Position numbers and translations under genes: made by a program
The notes under the pieces: generated by a model
Seen by the model: the letters and a program-made list of their open reading frames with translations, nothing else
What the model was told of the DNA's origin: nothing
Databases searched by the model: none
Shown: in pieces, positions 17,521 to 26,754 of the stretch
Numbering within the stretch: the first letter of the stretch is position 1
How the letters are laid out: each line of letters begins with the position of its first letter
NCBI RefSeq assembly: GCF_030409875.1
Contig: NZ_JAUFQR010000001.1
Location: 1,054,001-1,118,000 of the forward strand
DNA length: 64,000 nucleotides
Direction of reading: 5' to 3'
Source: Chryseobacterium tructae
GTDB lineage: Bacteria; Bacteroidota; Bacteroidia; Flavobacteriales; Weeksellaceae

Positions 17521-17550
17521 AAAACCACTTTTTTAAAGTGGTTTTTATTT
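17521..17550 (+). terminator. Intrinsic terminator after rfbC
   Basis: AAAACCACTTT (17521-17531) pairs with AAAGTGGTTTT (17535-17545) around a three-base loop and is followed by a T-rich run. It closes the polysaccharide locus. Confidence 0.85.
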
Positions 17551-17587
17551 TTGTAATCATTACTCTTTTAATATTTTGTATCTTTGC
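17550..17587 (+). promoter_or_regulatory. rimO promoter
   Basis: TATCTTTGC at 17579-17587 is a strong Bacteroidota -7 box. TTTG at 17550-17553 could be the -33 element, although the 25-base spacer is slightly long. The rimO start is 19 bases after the box. Confidence 0.55.
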
Positions 17588-17605
17588 AGACTCAAAATCA
17601 AAAAG

Positions 17606-18907
17606 ATGCGTACAAAATCTGTAGGGAAGAAGAAAATCAATGTAGTTACACTTGGATGTTCCAAAAATGTATATGACTCTGAAGTATTAATGAGCCAGCT
17701 AAAAGCCAATGGCAAAGAAGTGGTTCATGAAGATCGTGGAGATATTGTTGTTATTAATACCTGTGGATTTATTGATAATGCTAAAGAAGAATCTATCAAT
17801 ACTATTTTAGATTATGTTGAAGCAAAAAATAGAGGCGAAGTAGAAAAAGTATTCGTTACAGGTTGTCTTTCCGAAAGATATAAGCCAGATTTGGTTAGAG
17901 AAATTCCAGATGTAGACCAGTATTTTGGGACAAGAGACCTTCCTATACTATTAAAGCATCTTGGCGCAGACTACAAGCACGAATTGGTAGGGGAAAGGTT
18001 AACAACCACTCCAAAGCATTATGCATACCTTAAAATTTCAGAAGGATGTGACAGACCATGTTCTTTTTGTGCCATTCCTTTGATGAGAGGAGGTCACGTT
18101 TCGACTCCTATTGAAAAATTAGTTTCCGAAGCTCAGAAATTAGCAAAAAAAGGAACGAAAGAATTAATTCTTATTGCTCAGGATCTTACTTATTATGGAT
18201 TAGATATTTATAAGAAGCGTGCATTAGGAGAGCTACTAAAAGAATTAGTAAAAGTAGAAGGAGTAGAGTGGATTCGTCTTCACTACGCTTTCCCAAGCGG
18301 ATTCCCTGAAGACGTTTTGGATATTATCCGTGAAGAACCTAAAATTTGTAATTATATAGATATTCCTCTTCAACATATCAACTCAGACTTGTTGAAATCG
18401 ATGAAAAGAGGGACTACCCATGAGAAAACTGATGCTCTTTTAGGGAAATTCAGAGAAAAAGTTCCAGACATGGCGATCAGAACAACACTGATTGTTGGCT
18501 ATCCGGGAGAAACAGAGGAAAGATTCCAGGAGCTTAAAGATTGGGTTAAAGAACAAAAATTTGACAGATTAGGTTGTTTTACCTATTCTCATGAAGAAAA
18601 TACCGGCGCTTATGTATTGGAAGATGATATTCCACAAGAAGTAAAAGAAGCCAGAGTAGAAGAAATCATGGAATTACAGTCTCAGATCTCTTGGGAAAAG
18701 AACCAGGAAAAAATAGGAAAAGTGTTTAAATGTGTATTCGATCGTAAGGAAGGTAATTATTTTATCGGAAGAACGGAATACGATTCTCCGGATGTAGATA
18801 ATACTGTTTTAGTATCTGCCGAAGATACCTATATTTCCATCGGAGAATTCGCTGATGTGAAGATTACTTCAGCAGAAGAATTTGACCTTTATGGGGATTT
18901 GGTATAG
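17606..18907 (+). CDS. rimO: Ribosomal protein S12 methylthiotransferase
   Basis: A 433-residue radical SAM enzyme of the MiaB/RimO family. The N-terminal UPF0004 domain has Cys18, Cys53 and Cys87 for the auxiliary cluster. The radical SAM motif 'EGCDRPCSFC' gives Cys148, Cys152 and Cys155. A TRAM-like region ends the protein (about 370-433). It adds a methylthio group to the conserved Asp of ribosomal protein S12. The 'HYAFPSGFPEDV' and 'YIDIPLQHI' segments favour RimO over MiaB. The start at 17606 follows the promoter box, so the ten codons upstream are left out. It stands alone between terminators. Confidence 0.93.
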   Translation: MRTKSVGKKKINVVTLGCSKNVYDSEVLMSQLKANGKEVVHEDRGDIVVINTCGFIDNAKEESINTILDYVEAKNRGEVEKVFVTGCLSERYKPDLVREIPDVDQYFGTRDLPILLKHLGADYKHELVGERLTTTPKHYAYLKISEGCDRPCSFCAIPLMRGGHVSTPIEKLVSEAQKLAKKGTKELILIAQDLTYYGLDIYKKRALGELLKELVKVEGVEWIRLHYAFPSGFPEDVLDIIREEPKICNYIDIPLQHINSDLLKSMKRGTTHEKTDALLGKFREKVPDMAIRTTLIVGYPGETEERFQELKDWVKEQKFDRLGCFTYSHEENTGAYVLEDDIPQEVKEARVEEIMELQSQISWEKNQEKIGKVFKCVFDRKEGNYFIGRTEYDSPDVDNTVLVSAEDTYISIGEFADVKITSAEEFDLYGDLV

Positions 18908-19291
18908 AAATATAAAATACTATTAATCAGTGAGAAAAGTTTTGCTTTTTTCTCGGTGAAAATTGAAATATTAAAGAGAATTAACAAATTAAAGATTATG
19001 TTAAATAATGTATTTGTTTGGTTTTCAATAGATTGTAATTTTGAATATTAAGATTTTTTAATTTTCTTTTATAAAGTATGCAAATTAAAAAATTATGTCT
19101 TAAATTTGCGCCATAAGCAATGTTTTTAAATCATATGCTATCAATAAGTTATTTATTAAAATTGGGCTGAAAATTCAAAAAATATGTTTTTTTTATTTAT
19201 ATTAGCCATAAGATAATAATCGCAAGTTGAGATACATTTTCCCTTTGGAAATATTGATGAAAAATAATGTAATTAAAATCTTTAAAAACTT
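18908..19291 (+). other. Intergenic region with weak hairpin and -7 box
   Basis: This 384-base AT-rich gap holds a weak hairpin with T-rich tail at about 18932-18955 (GAGAAAA with TTTTCTC), a probable rimO terminator. It also has TAAATTTG at 19101-19108, a possible -7 box for the secreted-protein genes, which would leave a long leader of about 180 bases. No ORF or RNA structure is evident in the rest. Confidence 0.5.
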
Positions 19292-19962
19292 ATGAAAAAA
19301 TTTTTATTAACAGCGACAATGCTCGTTGCCTTTACGGCACTTTCCAAGGCTCAGCAAGGGCGAGTGGGGATTAACACAACCACACCTGCCACGACTCTAG
19401 ATGTAGTAGCCAGTACGGATGCTACTTGACCTGATGCCTTATTAGTCCCTCGTTTATCAAGAGCTGATTTAGAAGCTAGAACTGCAGCTTATGCTAATGG
19501 TAATGCTACTGCAGCAAGTGCTCAGAATGGAGCTCTTGTATTTGTAAATGCATTAGGTGGTACAGGAACTGGTAAAACAGTAAATGTTACTGCTACTGGA
19601 TTCTACTACTATGATGGTACAAACGGTAATAACGTTTGGAAAGCTCTAGGTGGTGGTGGGGCAGTATCTCTTCCAACTTGGAGAAGTGATGCTTCTGCAA
19701 ATGTAGCTATATTAGAATCTGATGCTAACAATTTTGTAAGATTAACAGGAGGTAACGTTACTACTGCTGTTACTCTTCCTGCTCCAACTCCTACAATGAT
19801 AGGAAAGGTATTTACAGTTCTTGAAGTAACTGGTGCTTCTGCTCCTGCTATTCAAACTGCTGGAGGTACTTATAAAGGAAATAACGTACCTAACGTGAAT
19901 CCTTTGGAGGGTATCAATTCGTAACAGATGGTACAGACTGGTTCAATACAGGTTCTAACTAA
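19292..19962 (+). pseudogene. Secreted 'GINTTTPATTLDV' family protein, broken by a stop codon and a frameshift
   Basis: The reading frame starts with a signal peptide (cleavage near residue 20, 'SKAQ') and then 'GRVGINTTTPATTLDV', a motif common at the mature N-terminus of Bacteroidota cell-surface proteins. An in-frame TGA at 19427-19429 stops it after 45 residues, but coding continues ('LLVPRLSRADLEART...', then Gly/Thr/Ala-rich sequence). A second break lies at TTT 19903-19905. One added T would restore 'FGGYQFVTDGTDWFNTGSN' to a stop at 19962, giving about 223 residues. The substitution-type stop is not explained by a homopolymer error. It may be a real pseudogene or two base-call errors. 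It shares the 'PRxxRADL' segment with the gene that follows 15 bases later. Function unknown. Confidence 0.65.
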
Positions 19963-19977
19963 TTTAAAAACATCAAA

Positions 19978-20715
19978 ATGAAAAATACATTTTTATTAAT
20001 CCCTTATGTTGTTGCTGCTTTATTTGGAACAAAAGTTTCAGCACAGGTAAAAGGTAATCAAACCCTTGGAAATTCATCTATTAACTTAAGTACTGCTTTT
20101 TTTGATGCTTCAAGTTCAACCTTATGGAACGGTGCAAGTCCAGCAGCAACGAATGTTGGTAAAGGATTTTTATTCCCTAGAGCCGATCTTAGAAGTTTAG
20201 TTTTAACAAATAGCGGTAGTTTCCTTGCTTCAAACAACCCGAACAGATTTGACGGTATCATTGTTTATAATACAGCTTCAGGTACTACTCCTGCTACAGG
20301 TTCAGGTATCGGAAACCAAACAGTAGCTCCAGGATTCTATTATTTCTCTAACCCTGGATCTCCAACAACTGTTGCTACAGGGCAGTGGTTGCCATTGGGT
20401 GGTACTCCACCTAAGGTAAATGTCCTTACAACAGAAACTGTTACCAATACTTTAGTGAATAGCGCTCAGGTATATGCTATAAAAGGTCAATTTACTGCTA
20501 GCGGTGCATCTACAGGAGTAAGTATTCCTGCTCCAGCAGGTATTACAGCTATGTATGGTATTACAATCTATAAAGCAGGTACAAATACAGTATATGATAG
20601 AAGTTTGTATTCTTATGATACAACTTCAGGTAGTGCTGTTACAGGTTCTCCTAGTATGTCTGTAGTATACCCAAATGGTACATATGATTATGTATTAGAA
20701 TACTTGAAAAATTAA
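19978..20715 (+). CDS. Secreted protein of unknown function, paralogue-like to the upstream gene
   Basis: A 245-residue exported protein with a signal peptide ending near residue 22 ('KVSAQ'). The mature part is rich in Ser, Thr, Gly and Asn. It contains 'GKGFLFPRADLRSLVL', which matches the 'LLVPRLSRADLEA' segment of the broken upstream gene, and 'APGFYYFSNPG', matching 'ATGFYYYDGT' there. Both therefore belong to one family of Bacteroidota surface proteins. No catalytic motif or T9SS sorting domain is seen at the C-terminus. The gene is followed by a strong terminator. I do not recognise a function. Confidence 0.7.
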   Translation: MKNTFLLIPYVVAALFGTKVSAQVKGNQTLGNSSINLSTAFFDASSSTLWNGASPAATNVGKGFLFPRADLRSLVLTNSGSFLASNNPNRFDGIIVYNTASGTTPATGSGIGNQTVAPGFYYFSNPGSPTTVATGQWLPLGGTPPKVNVLTTETVTNTLVNSAQVYAIKGQFTASGASTGVSIPAPAGITAMYGITIYKAGTNTVYDRSLYSYDTTSGSAVTGSPSMSVVYPNGTYDYVLEYLKN

Positions 20716-20739
20716 AAGAATTTTATTTAATTACATATT

Positions 20740-20770
20740 AAGACCAATGAGTTCACTCATTGGTCTTTTG
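20740..20770 (+). terminator. Intrinsic terminator after the secreted protein gene
   Basis: AAGACCAATGAG (20740-20751) and CTCATTGGTCTT (20756-20767) form a perfect 12-bp stem with a TTCA loop, followed by TTGTTTTT. Confidence 0.85.
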
Positions 20771-20796
20771 TTTTTATTGAAAGAAAGAACCTGATG

Positions 20797-20844
20797 TTTG
20801 TTTGTTTGTTTGTTTGTTTGTTTGTTTGTTTGTTTGTTTGTTTG
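20797..20844. repeat. Tetranucleotide microsatellite (TTTG)12
   Basis: Twelve exact tandem TTTG units, followed by TTTT. The tract begins about 25 bases after the terminator of the secreted-protein gene and lies 700 bases before the next gene. Tetranucleotide tracts slip during replication, and TTTG is also the -33 promoter element in this phylum. Confidence 0.95.
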
Positions 20845-21542
20845 TTTTCTTCTTATTTATATCAATAAAAATTATTGTTATAACAATTTAAATCCTTTTT
20901 AAAACCCTTTATTAGATCAATGCAGCTATACTTTAGATTAGGGCTGCTCTTTGATATTCTAGGCCATAAGAATTGATGAATAATAGATAAGAATTATTGT
21001 CATTTTCTAATAGAAAAGCTTTTTAATCTGATTCTTAAGCCTTATTTTTGAAGAACAATTAGAAAGAGAAGATGCTCCTTTATATTAATTAAAGATAAAA
21101 ATTGGAAATATTTGAGATGATAATGGATTCAATATTACATTTGAAGTTAACATCACTGTTAAAATAATTGGAGAAGATGTGGTTTTATAGCGTTAGAGCT
21201 ATTCTATAAGGTAGTTTGCTCTAATGAGCATCTTAACATTTTTAGCTTTTTATAATCCAGATTTATACTTATAATTAATATTTTATTATTTTTTAACATA
21301 TTGATTAATAGTATTTTACAGCATTAGGTTTTTGAAATTATGCATGAATTAGTTAATTAAATTAACATTTAGTGTATTTTTTTAACACTTTTTAACAGTG
21401 TTATTTAAAATGCCTATCCATAGGGGCTTACAAGGTTGATTAACATATATTTTGGTTTTTGTTAACTGTTTTTAACATTTGGAATAGGGAGATCAAAAGA
21501 TTCCTGATACATTTGCCCAGTCAAAACCAATAAAAGTTCAAA
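20845..21542 (+). other. Long intergenic region before the RlpA-like gene
   Basis: About 700 AT-rich bases without a convincing ORF. The last part has several repeats of the words 'ttaacattt', 'tttaacac' and 'gttaact' (21290-21480), and TACATTTGC at 21508-21516, a good -7 box about 27 bases before the RlpA-like start. The middle part (20900-21200) shows no coding frame longer than about 20 codons. I see nothing identifiable there. Confidence 0.5.
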
Positions 21543-21914
21543 ATGATGAAAAGATTCATTCTCGTAATCATAATGATGATTTCAACCTTAGGTGTTTACT
21601 CATTTACAAGTAATGCCTTAGATGCGAAAAAAACAAGTTATGCATCGTACTACCACGATAAATTTAACGGTAGAAAAACTGCTAGCGGAGAAATCTTTGA
21701 TAACTCAAAGTTTACTGCAGCAAACAGAACGCTTCCATTTGGAACAAACGTTAAGGTAACAAACCTTAAGAATGGGAAAGAGGTAATAGTGAGGATTAAT
21801 GATAGAGGACCTTTCCATTCATCAAGATCTTTAGACATGTCTAAAGCTGCGTTCGATGAGATCGGAGATATCAACCATGGTACAATTCCGGTCGAATATG
21901 AAATTGTCGATTAG
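21543..21914 (+). CDS. RlpA-like (double-psi beta-barrel) septal ring protein
   Basis: A 123-residue exported protein with an N-terminal hydrophobic signal (about residues 1-25). The remainder is one RlpA/double-psi beta-barrel domain: 'ASYYHDKFNGRKTASGE', then 'AANRTLPFGTNVKVTN', then 'VRINDRGPFHSSRSLDMSKAAF'. The Asp in 'NDRGPF' is the residue conserved in RlpA lytic transglycosylases. No SPOR domain follows, so it lacks the septal peptidoglycan-binding part of E. coli RlpA. It may cut or bind denuded glycan in the periplasm. Single gene, with its own -7 box upstream and a perfect terminator downstream. Confidence 0.85.
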   Translation: MMKRFILVIIMMISTLGVYSFTSNALDAKKTSYASYYHDKFNGRKTASGEIFDNSKFTAANRTLPFGTNVKVTNLKNGKEVIVRINDRGPFHSSRSLDMSKAAFDEIGDINHGTIPVEYEIVD

Positions 21915-21933
21915 TTTATGATTTAAATTAAAA

Positions 21934-21962
21934 AAAGCCAGCTGATTTCAGCTGGCTTTTGT
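21934..21962 (+). terminator. Terminator after the RlpA-like gene (also faces exonuclease III)
   Basis: AAAGCCAGCTGA pairs with TCAGCTGGCTTT around TT, flanked by A and T runs on both sides. It can serve both the rightward gene and the leftward exonuclease III gene that ends at 21984. Confidence 0.85.
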
Positions 21963-21983
21963 GTTGATAGACATATAATATAT

Positions 21984-22748
21984 TTATATGTCTAATTCCA
22001 ATAGGGCAGGACAGTGATCTGAATGAACTGCCTCTTTTAAAATAACAGCTCGGGTAAGCTTATCCTTTAAGCTATAAGAGGTGAAGTTGTAATCTAATCT
22101 CCATCCTTTATTTCTCTCCCTTGAATTTTGTCTGTAACTCCACCATGTATAATTATCGGGTTCATTGTTGAAGAACCTGAAACTGTCAATGAGTTCACAT
22201 TCATTAATGAAACTGGTCATCCATTCTCTCTCCATAGGAAGAAACCCTGAAACATTCTTTAAGCCAACAGGATTATGAATATCGATAGCTTCGTGGCAAA
22301 TATTGAAATCACCGGATATAATCAGGTTAGGAATCTCTTTCTTTAAATTCCTGATATATTCAAGGAAATCATGACAAAACTGCATTTTGAAATCAAGCCT
22401 TTCAATATTTGAAGCAGAAGGTACATAGACTGAAATAACAGAAAATCCATCAAAATCAGCACGGATAATTCTTCCTTCATTATCATAACTTTCAATACCG
22501 CAACCATACTCTATATGATTGGGTTTTATTTTGGACGCAATTCCGACCCCACTATAGCCTTTTCTTACGGCCGAATGCCAATAACTGTGGTATCCTAATT
22601 TTTCAAGACTCTCGATGTCTATCTGATCGTTTCCGGCTTTACTCTCCTGAATACAGATCACATCCGGATCAGCAATCTTAAGCCAGCCCAGAAAATCTTT
22701 GGTAAATGCGGCTCTTATTCCATTAACGTTATAGGTAATTAATCTCAT
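21984..22748 (-). CDS. xth: Exodeoxyribonuclease III family AP endonuclease
   Basis: A 254-residue endonuclease/exonuclease/phosphatase fold protein. 'LITYNVNGIRAAF' starts the fold, and 'VICIQESKA' holds the metal-binding Glu. 'ISGDFNICHEAIDI' holds the catalytic Asp-Asn pair, and 'HSDHCPALLEL' the terminal Asp-His. Length and the 'KGWRLDYNFTS' segment match XthA. It cuts at abasic sites and trims 3' ends in base excision repair. It overlaps the YciI gene's stop by 4 bases on the same strand, so the two are co-translated. Confidence 0.92.
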   Translation of the reverse strand: MRLITYNVNGIRAAFTKDFLGWLKIADPDVICIQESKAGNDQIDIESLEKLGYHSYWHSAVRKGYSGVGIASKIKPNHIEYGCGIESYDNEGRIIRADFDGFSVISVYVPSASNIERLDFKMQFCHDFLEYIRNLKKEIPNLIISGDFNICHEAIDIHNPVGLKNVSGFLPMEREWMTSFINECELIDSFRFFNNEPDNYTWWSYRQNSRERNKGWRLDYNFTSYSLKDKLTRAVILKEAVHSDHCPALLELDI

Positions 22749-23038
22749 AAGTTTTCTATAAATGTTTTAAAATTCTCGTTGTATTTTGATGGGATAAATT
22801 CAATGATGTCATAATCTGCTATCTGATAAATATGAAAAGGATCTTCTTTAATTATTTTTTCGATTTCATTTTTAGATGATGCTCTACAGATGATAATTCC
22901 TCCGGTTCTCGGTTCTTTTCTTCCCGAAGTAATAAAAAATCCAGAATCATAATATTTTTGAAGAAAGGAATTATGCTCCGGAATATGGTGCTCTATATTT
23001 TCAATAGCTACTTTATACGTAAGCGAAATAATGAACAT
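22745..23038 (-). CDS. YciI family protein
   Basis: A 97-residue alpha+beta-barrel dimer-type protein. The 'HIPEHNSFLQKYYDSGFFITSGRKEP' region has the His-x-x-x-His pattern, and 'DPFHIYQIADYDIIEF' carries the Asp-Pro-Phe and His typical of YciI-like domains. Members are small putative enzymes of unclear activity. It heads a two-gene unit with exonuclease III, overlapping it by 4 bases. No role in repair should be assumed from that alone. Confidence 0.85.
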   Translation of the reverse strand: MFIISLTYKVAIENIEHHIPEHNSFLQKYYDSGFFITSGRKEPRTGGIIICRASSKNEIEKIIKEDPFHIYQIADYDIIEFIPSKYNENFKTFIENL

Positions 23039-23082
23039 GTTTTTATTTTCTACGAAGATATGAACTCTTAGACTATATATAA

Positions 23083-23117
23083 AAAGAGGCGGGAAAAATC
23101 AATCGATTTTTCCCGCC
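23083..23117 (-). terminator. Terminator after porX
   Basis: GGCGGGAAAAATC (23088-23100) and GATTTTTCCCGCC (23105-23117) form a 13-bp stem. Read leftwards it is followed by TCTTTTT. Confidence 0.85.
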
Positions 23118-23149
23118 TTAGACCCAAAATTAAATAAACTATGAAAAAA

Positions 23150-24693
23150 CTACTTGGGTTCTAAAATACTGATAGGAATAATACATTCTTCCAGTGAGAT
23201 TCCACCGTGTTGGTAAGTTTCTTTATAGTAATTTACAAAATGATTGTAATTCTTAGGATAAGCAAGGAATATATTATTTTTAGCAAAAATATACTTCGAG
23301 CTTAAGTTTCCTTTGGGAAGGAAAAGTTTTTCAGGATTGGTAATTGCCCAAACATCACTATCGTCATAGGTTAAACTTTTACCTGTTTTATATCGGATAT
23401 TGGTAGAGGTTTCTCTGTCTCCTACTACTTTACTTGGTTTTTTAACGTAAACAGTTCCGTGATCTGTTGTAATCACTAATTTGTATCCACTTTCAGCTGC
23501 GGCTTTAATAATCTTCAGTAATGAAGAGTTTTCAAACCAGTTAAGGGTTAGAGAACGGAAAGTCTTATCATCACGAATAAGCTGATCAACAATGTGGTTG
23601 TCAGTTTTAGCATGGGAAAGAATATCAATGAAGTTGTAAACAATCACCAATAGATCGTTGTTTTTATGCTGATTGAAGTCATCGTAGATCTTTCTTTCAA
23701 AATCTGCGTTCAATACTTTCAGGTACTTCATAGATTTTGAACCAAGACCAATTCTTTTCATCTGATCCTCCAGAAAGTCACGCTCGAATTCATTTTTGTT
23801 TCCTTCTTCATTATCATTAAACCATTTATCAGGGAAACGTTTCTCAATCTCAGATGGCATTAACCCTGCAAAGAAAGAGTTTCTCGCATATTGTGTAGCG
23901 GTTGGAAGAATACTGTAATAATAATCTTCCGAAATTTTATTGTAATATTTGGTGAATAATGGTTCAACCACTTTCCACTGGTCATAGCGGAGGTTGTCAA
24001 CCATTAATAAAAGTACTTTCTCTTTTTCTACCTCAGGTTTTACCTTTTCTTTGAAAAGAGTGTGGCTCATCAGAGGTTTATCAGAGTCAATAAGCCAGTC
24101 GGCATAATTTTTTTCAATAAACTTAGCAAACTGAATGTTGGCTTCCTCTTTCTGAGATTGTAGAAGATCTGCAAATTCATTATCTGCTACTTTATCGAAC
24201 TTGATTTCCCAACTCAGAATCTTTTTATAATATTCTGCCCAATCCTGATACGTTCTCAAATAAGAAAGTTCCATAGAGAGGTTTCTGAATTCCTGTTGGT
24301 ATTGTAAAATCGTTTTTGTTCTACAAGGTTATCTTGCTGAAGATTCTTCTTCAATGAAAGCAATATCTGATTGGGATTTACAGGTTTTAGGATATAATCT
24401 GCAATTTGAGAACCGATGGCCTCTTCCATGATGTGCTCCTCTTCACTTTTGGTTACCATAACTATTTTTAAAGAATTATCTTTTTCCTTAATCATAGGAA
24501 TAGCTTCCAACCCGGAAATACCAGGCATATTTTCATCAATGAGCGTTAGGGCAAATTTCTCCGAATCCATAAGTTCCAAAGCCTCATTCACATTGTTAAC
24601 AGGGGTTACCTGATAACCTTTCTTTTCTAAAAATACGATATGAGGTTTAAGTAAATCTATTTCATCATCGATCCATAATATCTTTTCTGACAT
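23150..24693 (-). CDS. porX: PorX, response regulator with PglZ domain controlling type IX secretion; one-base deletion
   Basis: Two adjoining frames form one protein of about 514 residues. The first (from 24693) is a CheY-like receiver with phospho-acceptor Asp53 ('LTLIDENMPG'), Thr81 and Lys103 ('ILKPVNP'). The second is the PglZ/alkaline-phosphatase-fold effector ('MVDNLRYDQWKVVEPL', 'PTATQYARNSFFAGLMPSEI', 'ITTDHGT'). The frame changes at the T run 24313-24317 (A run on the coding strand). One added base gives 'EQKTILQYQQEFRNLSMELSY'. PorX works with the histidine kinase PorY and sigma factor SigP to regulate T9SS genes in Bacteroidota. The kinase is not in the window. It is single, with its own terminator. 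Confidence 0.88.
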
Positions 24694-24825
24694 AATTTAT
24701 TTTTTACATGGTTATTGTATCAAAATGTTGACCAATTCCTTTTAAAATCTCACAAAATAGGAAGTTTAAAAGTTAAATATTAGTTAAATGGAAATACCCA
24801 GAGATATTCCCAGTTTCTACGAATT

Positions 24826-26469
24826 TCAATTCTTATTTTTTATATACAGCAAAGCTCTTTCCAAAACTTCATCCTTTCCGCTTTTTATTCCTTCTACCGT
24901 TGGTTTCACCAGAATATCCGGAATAATTCCAATTCTTTGCGTCTCTCTGCCATCAGGATAATAAGCTCCAAGGCCGGTAAAGCAAGTGTCTAAGTCTGCC
25001 AGTTTAAACCTGATAATATCTCCGTTGGCTCCTGAAGTATTGCTGCCGATCACTTTGGCTTTTGGATGTTGCTTGAACATCATGGTTGTAGTCTCTGCCT
25101 GGCTTTGAGTATTTTCGTCTACCAAAATGATTACATTTCCTTTATAATAATCGGGATTCCTTTGACCAATATTGTTCTTTCTGCTATAAAATTTTCCAGG
25201 ATAGTTAGTTTCAGGGAAATTAAAGAGGTAATAAGGGGTTGATTGAGGTAGTAACAATTCACTTAAAGGTATTATAGTCAGTTTTGGATAATTTCTACTA
25301 TCGAAAATGATTGATTCTGTTGATTTCAGATTTCTGTACATTTCATTCACCTCATCTTTGGTAAGAATTCCCATGTTAACATAACCGATTTTCTTTTCAG
25401 GATCCATAAACTTCCATTTTTCAGGTGCCGGATTTTTTTTGATAAGAATATCTTTAATGAGGTATGTTTTGGCGACTACTTCCATATTTTGTCCGTTTCT
25501 TTCCAATTTAACCGTAACAGAATCACGGTTGCTGAAAAGAAGTTTACTTTTTATCTTATTTACTTTGCCCCAGGAATTAGATGCAGGTACATATTTTCCA
25601 AGGGTATTTATCATTTGAGGGATTGTTTTTCCATTCACATCATATATAACATCACCGATATTGAAAGGTGTTTCTTCGTGAAACTTGTTTTGATTAATTT
25701 TTGTGATCACTAATTTTCCTTCGGCATAAGAATATTCTATCGGAAGTCTTTTATCACCATACTGGGTAAGGCTTATGAGTGATGAAGAAAGAAAAGCATG
25801 TGAATCGTCCGTTTTTGTTACCAATTCAGCCAAAGTCAGTTGATAATCCTTATTGTTGTTGATGCTTGCAAATTTGGGAATCATTTCTGTCAACACATCA
25901 TTCCAATTTTGATCTGTTTCATACTTATAAGGAAAAAAATATTCTACATAATTCCAGTATCTGAATAGCTCTAATACACTGATCAGTTTGGAAGTAAATT
26001 TTGACCCATAGGAATTTTCATTTCTGAAAAATATTTTTCGGCCTCCTTTTCCTATATAATGATTGCTGCCAAGATTACGGTTGTTTTCAATATAGCGAAG
26101 CTTTTGAGATGTTGCTTCCGTGAATATATCGGAATTATCCATCCAGCTTAGATCAAAATTTTTAAGAAAATAAGTTTTATTATTTTCGGGTAAGCATTCC
26201 GTGCATTCATCAATTTTTCCAAGACTTGTAATCCAATTAGAATAGAATTCGTTCAATGCAGCCTTGTCATTGATCTTTTCAAGTTCATTTATTTTTTGAA
26301 AAAGCTGTTGATCCCAATTCAGATTGCCTTTTGCTACATTGGGATGATAATATTTTAAAAATCCCCAAACCCTGCAGAGGGATTCAAGTTTTTGATTTTC
26401 GGGTAAAATCTGTGCGGAAAAATGGAGACTTAAAAGCAAAAAAATGAAAAGAGAATATTTTCTCATCAA
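24826..26469 (-). CDS. Secreted S41 family (C-terminal processing-type) peptidase
   Basis: A 547-residue exported protein with a signal peptide at about residues 1-19 ('LHFSAQ'). An N-terminal helical region (20-180) precedes an S41 unit: a PDZ-like part ('FNIGDVIYDVNGKTI', about 265-280) and the protease core. The core has 'VILVDENTQSQAETTTMMFKQ', with the likely nucleophile Ser in 'TQSQAE', and 'VIGSNTSGANGD'. The usual Ser-Lys dyad Lys is not obvious here, so the Ser may act as in tricorn-type S41 members with a His/Glu charge relay. Substrate unknown. It is single, with no partner in the 130-base gap before porX. Confidence 0.82.
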   Translation of the reverse strand: MMRKYSLFIFLLLSLHFSAQILPENQKLESLCRVWGFLKYYHPNVAKGNLNWDQQLFQKINELEKINDKAALNEFYSNWITSLGKIDECTECLPENNKTYFLKNFDLSWMDNSDIFTEATSQKLRYIENNRNLGSNHYIGKGGRKIFFRNENSYGSKFTSKLISVLELFRYWNYVEYFFPYKYETDQNWNDVLTEMIPKFASINNNKDYQLTLAELVTKTDDSHAFLSSSLISLTQYGDKRLPIEYSYAEGKLVITKINQNKFHEETPFNIGDVIYDVNGKTIPQMINTLGKYVPASNSWGKVNKIKSKLLFSNRDSVTVKLERNGQNMEVVAKTYLIKDILIKKNPAPEKWKFMDPEKKIGYVNMGILTKDEVNEMYRNLKSTESIIFDSRNYPKLTIIPLSELLLPQSTPYYLFNFPETNYPGKFYSRKNNIGQRNPDYYKGNVIILVDENTQSQAETTTMMFKQHPKAKVIGSNTSGANGDIIRFKLADLDTCFTGLGAYYPDGRETQRIGIIPDILVKPTVEGIKSGKDEVLERALLYIKNKN

Positions 26470-26540
26470 AAGATTGAGTTTTTCTCAAAGATAAATGATT
26501 AATGCAAGAACAGCAAAGGTTTTTTTGATGAATTATTTGA

Positions 26541-26690
26541 GTGGGAAGCGGGGAGCTGGAAGAAGGAAGTTACTGGAGGTTATTAATACTAAAGTCAGTG
26601 TATATTAAGTATTCAGAAGATCAATGATTCGTCTTTGCTTATCACACTCAATAACTTCCAGCCTCCCTCTTCCAGCTTCCAGTCTCCTTA
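26541..26690. repeat. Imperfect inverted pair of a GGAAGCTGGAAG-type dispersed repeat
   Basis: The left arm (about 26541-26590, 'gggagctggaagaagg') and the right arm (about 26651-26690, 'cttccagcctccctcttcc') are imperfect reverse complements of about 40-45 bases. The same word family returns near the right edge of the window (63868-63930). It lies between two genes and codes for nothing. Confidence 0.7.
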
Positions 26691-26725
26691 ATACTAATTT
26701 AATCATCCCTCAAAATTAAAATCCC

Positions 26726-26733
26726 TAACTTTG
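26726..26733 (+). promoter_or_regulatory. Candidate -7 box for the HD phosphohydrolase gene
   Basis: TAACTTTG matches TAnnTTTG and sits 21 bases before the start at 26755. No good -33 TTG is visible. Confidence 0.45.
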
Positions 26734-26754
26734 TTTATTCATATAGAAGTTCCG

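Noticed and set aside
20797..20844. Replication origin or DnaA-box-type iteron cluster
   Set aside because: The units are only four bases long, and no dnaA-related gene or DnaA box is nearby.
23150..24693. Two separate genes: an orphan receiver protein and a PglZ-domain protein
   Set aside because: Adding one base joins them into a PorX of normal length and order, so they are one gene.
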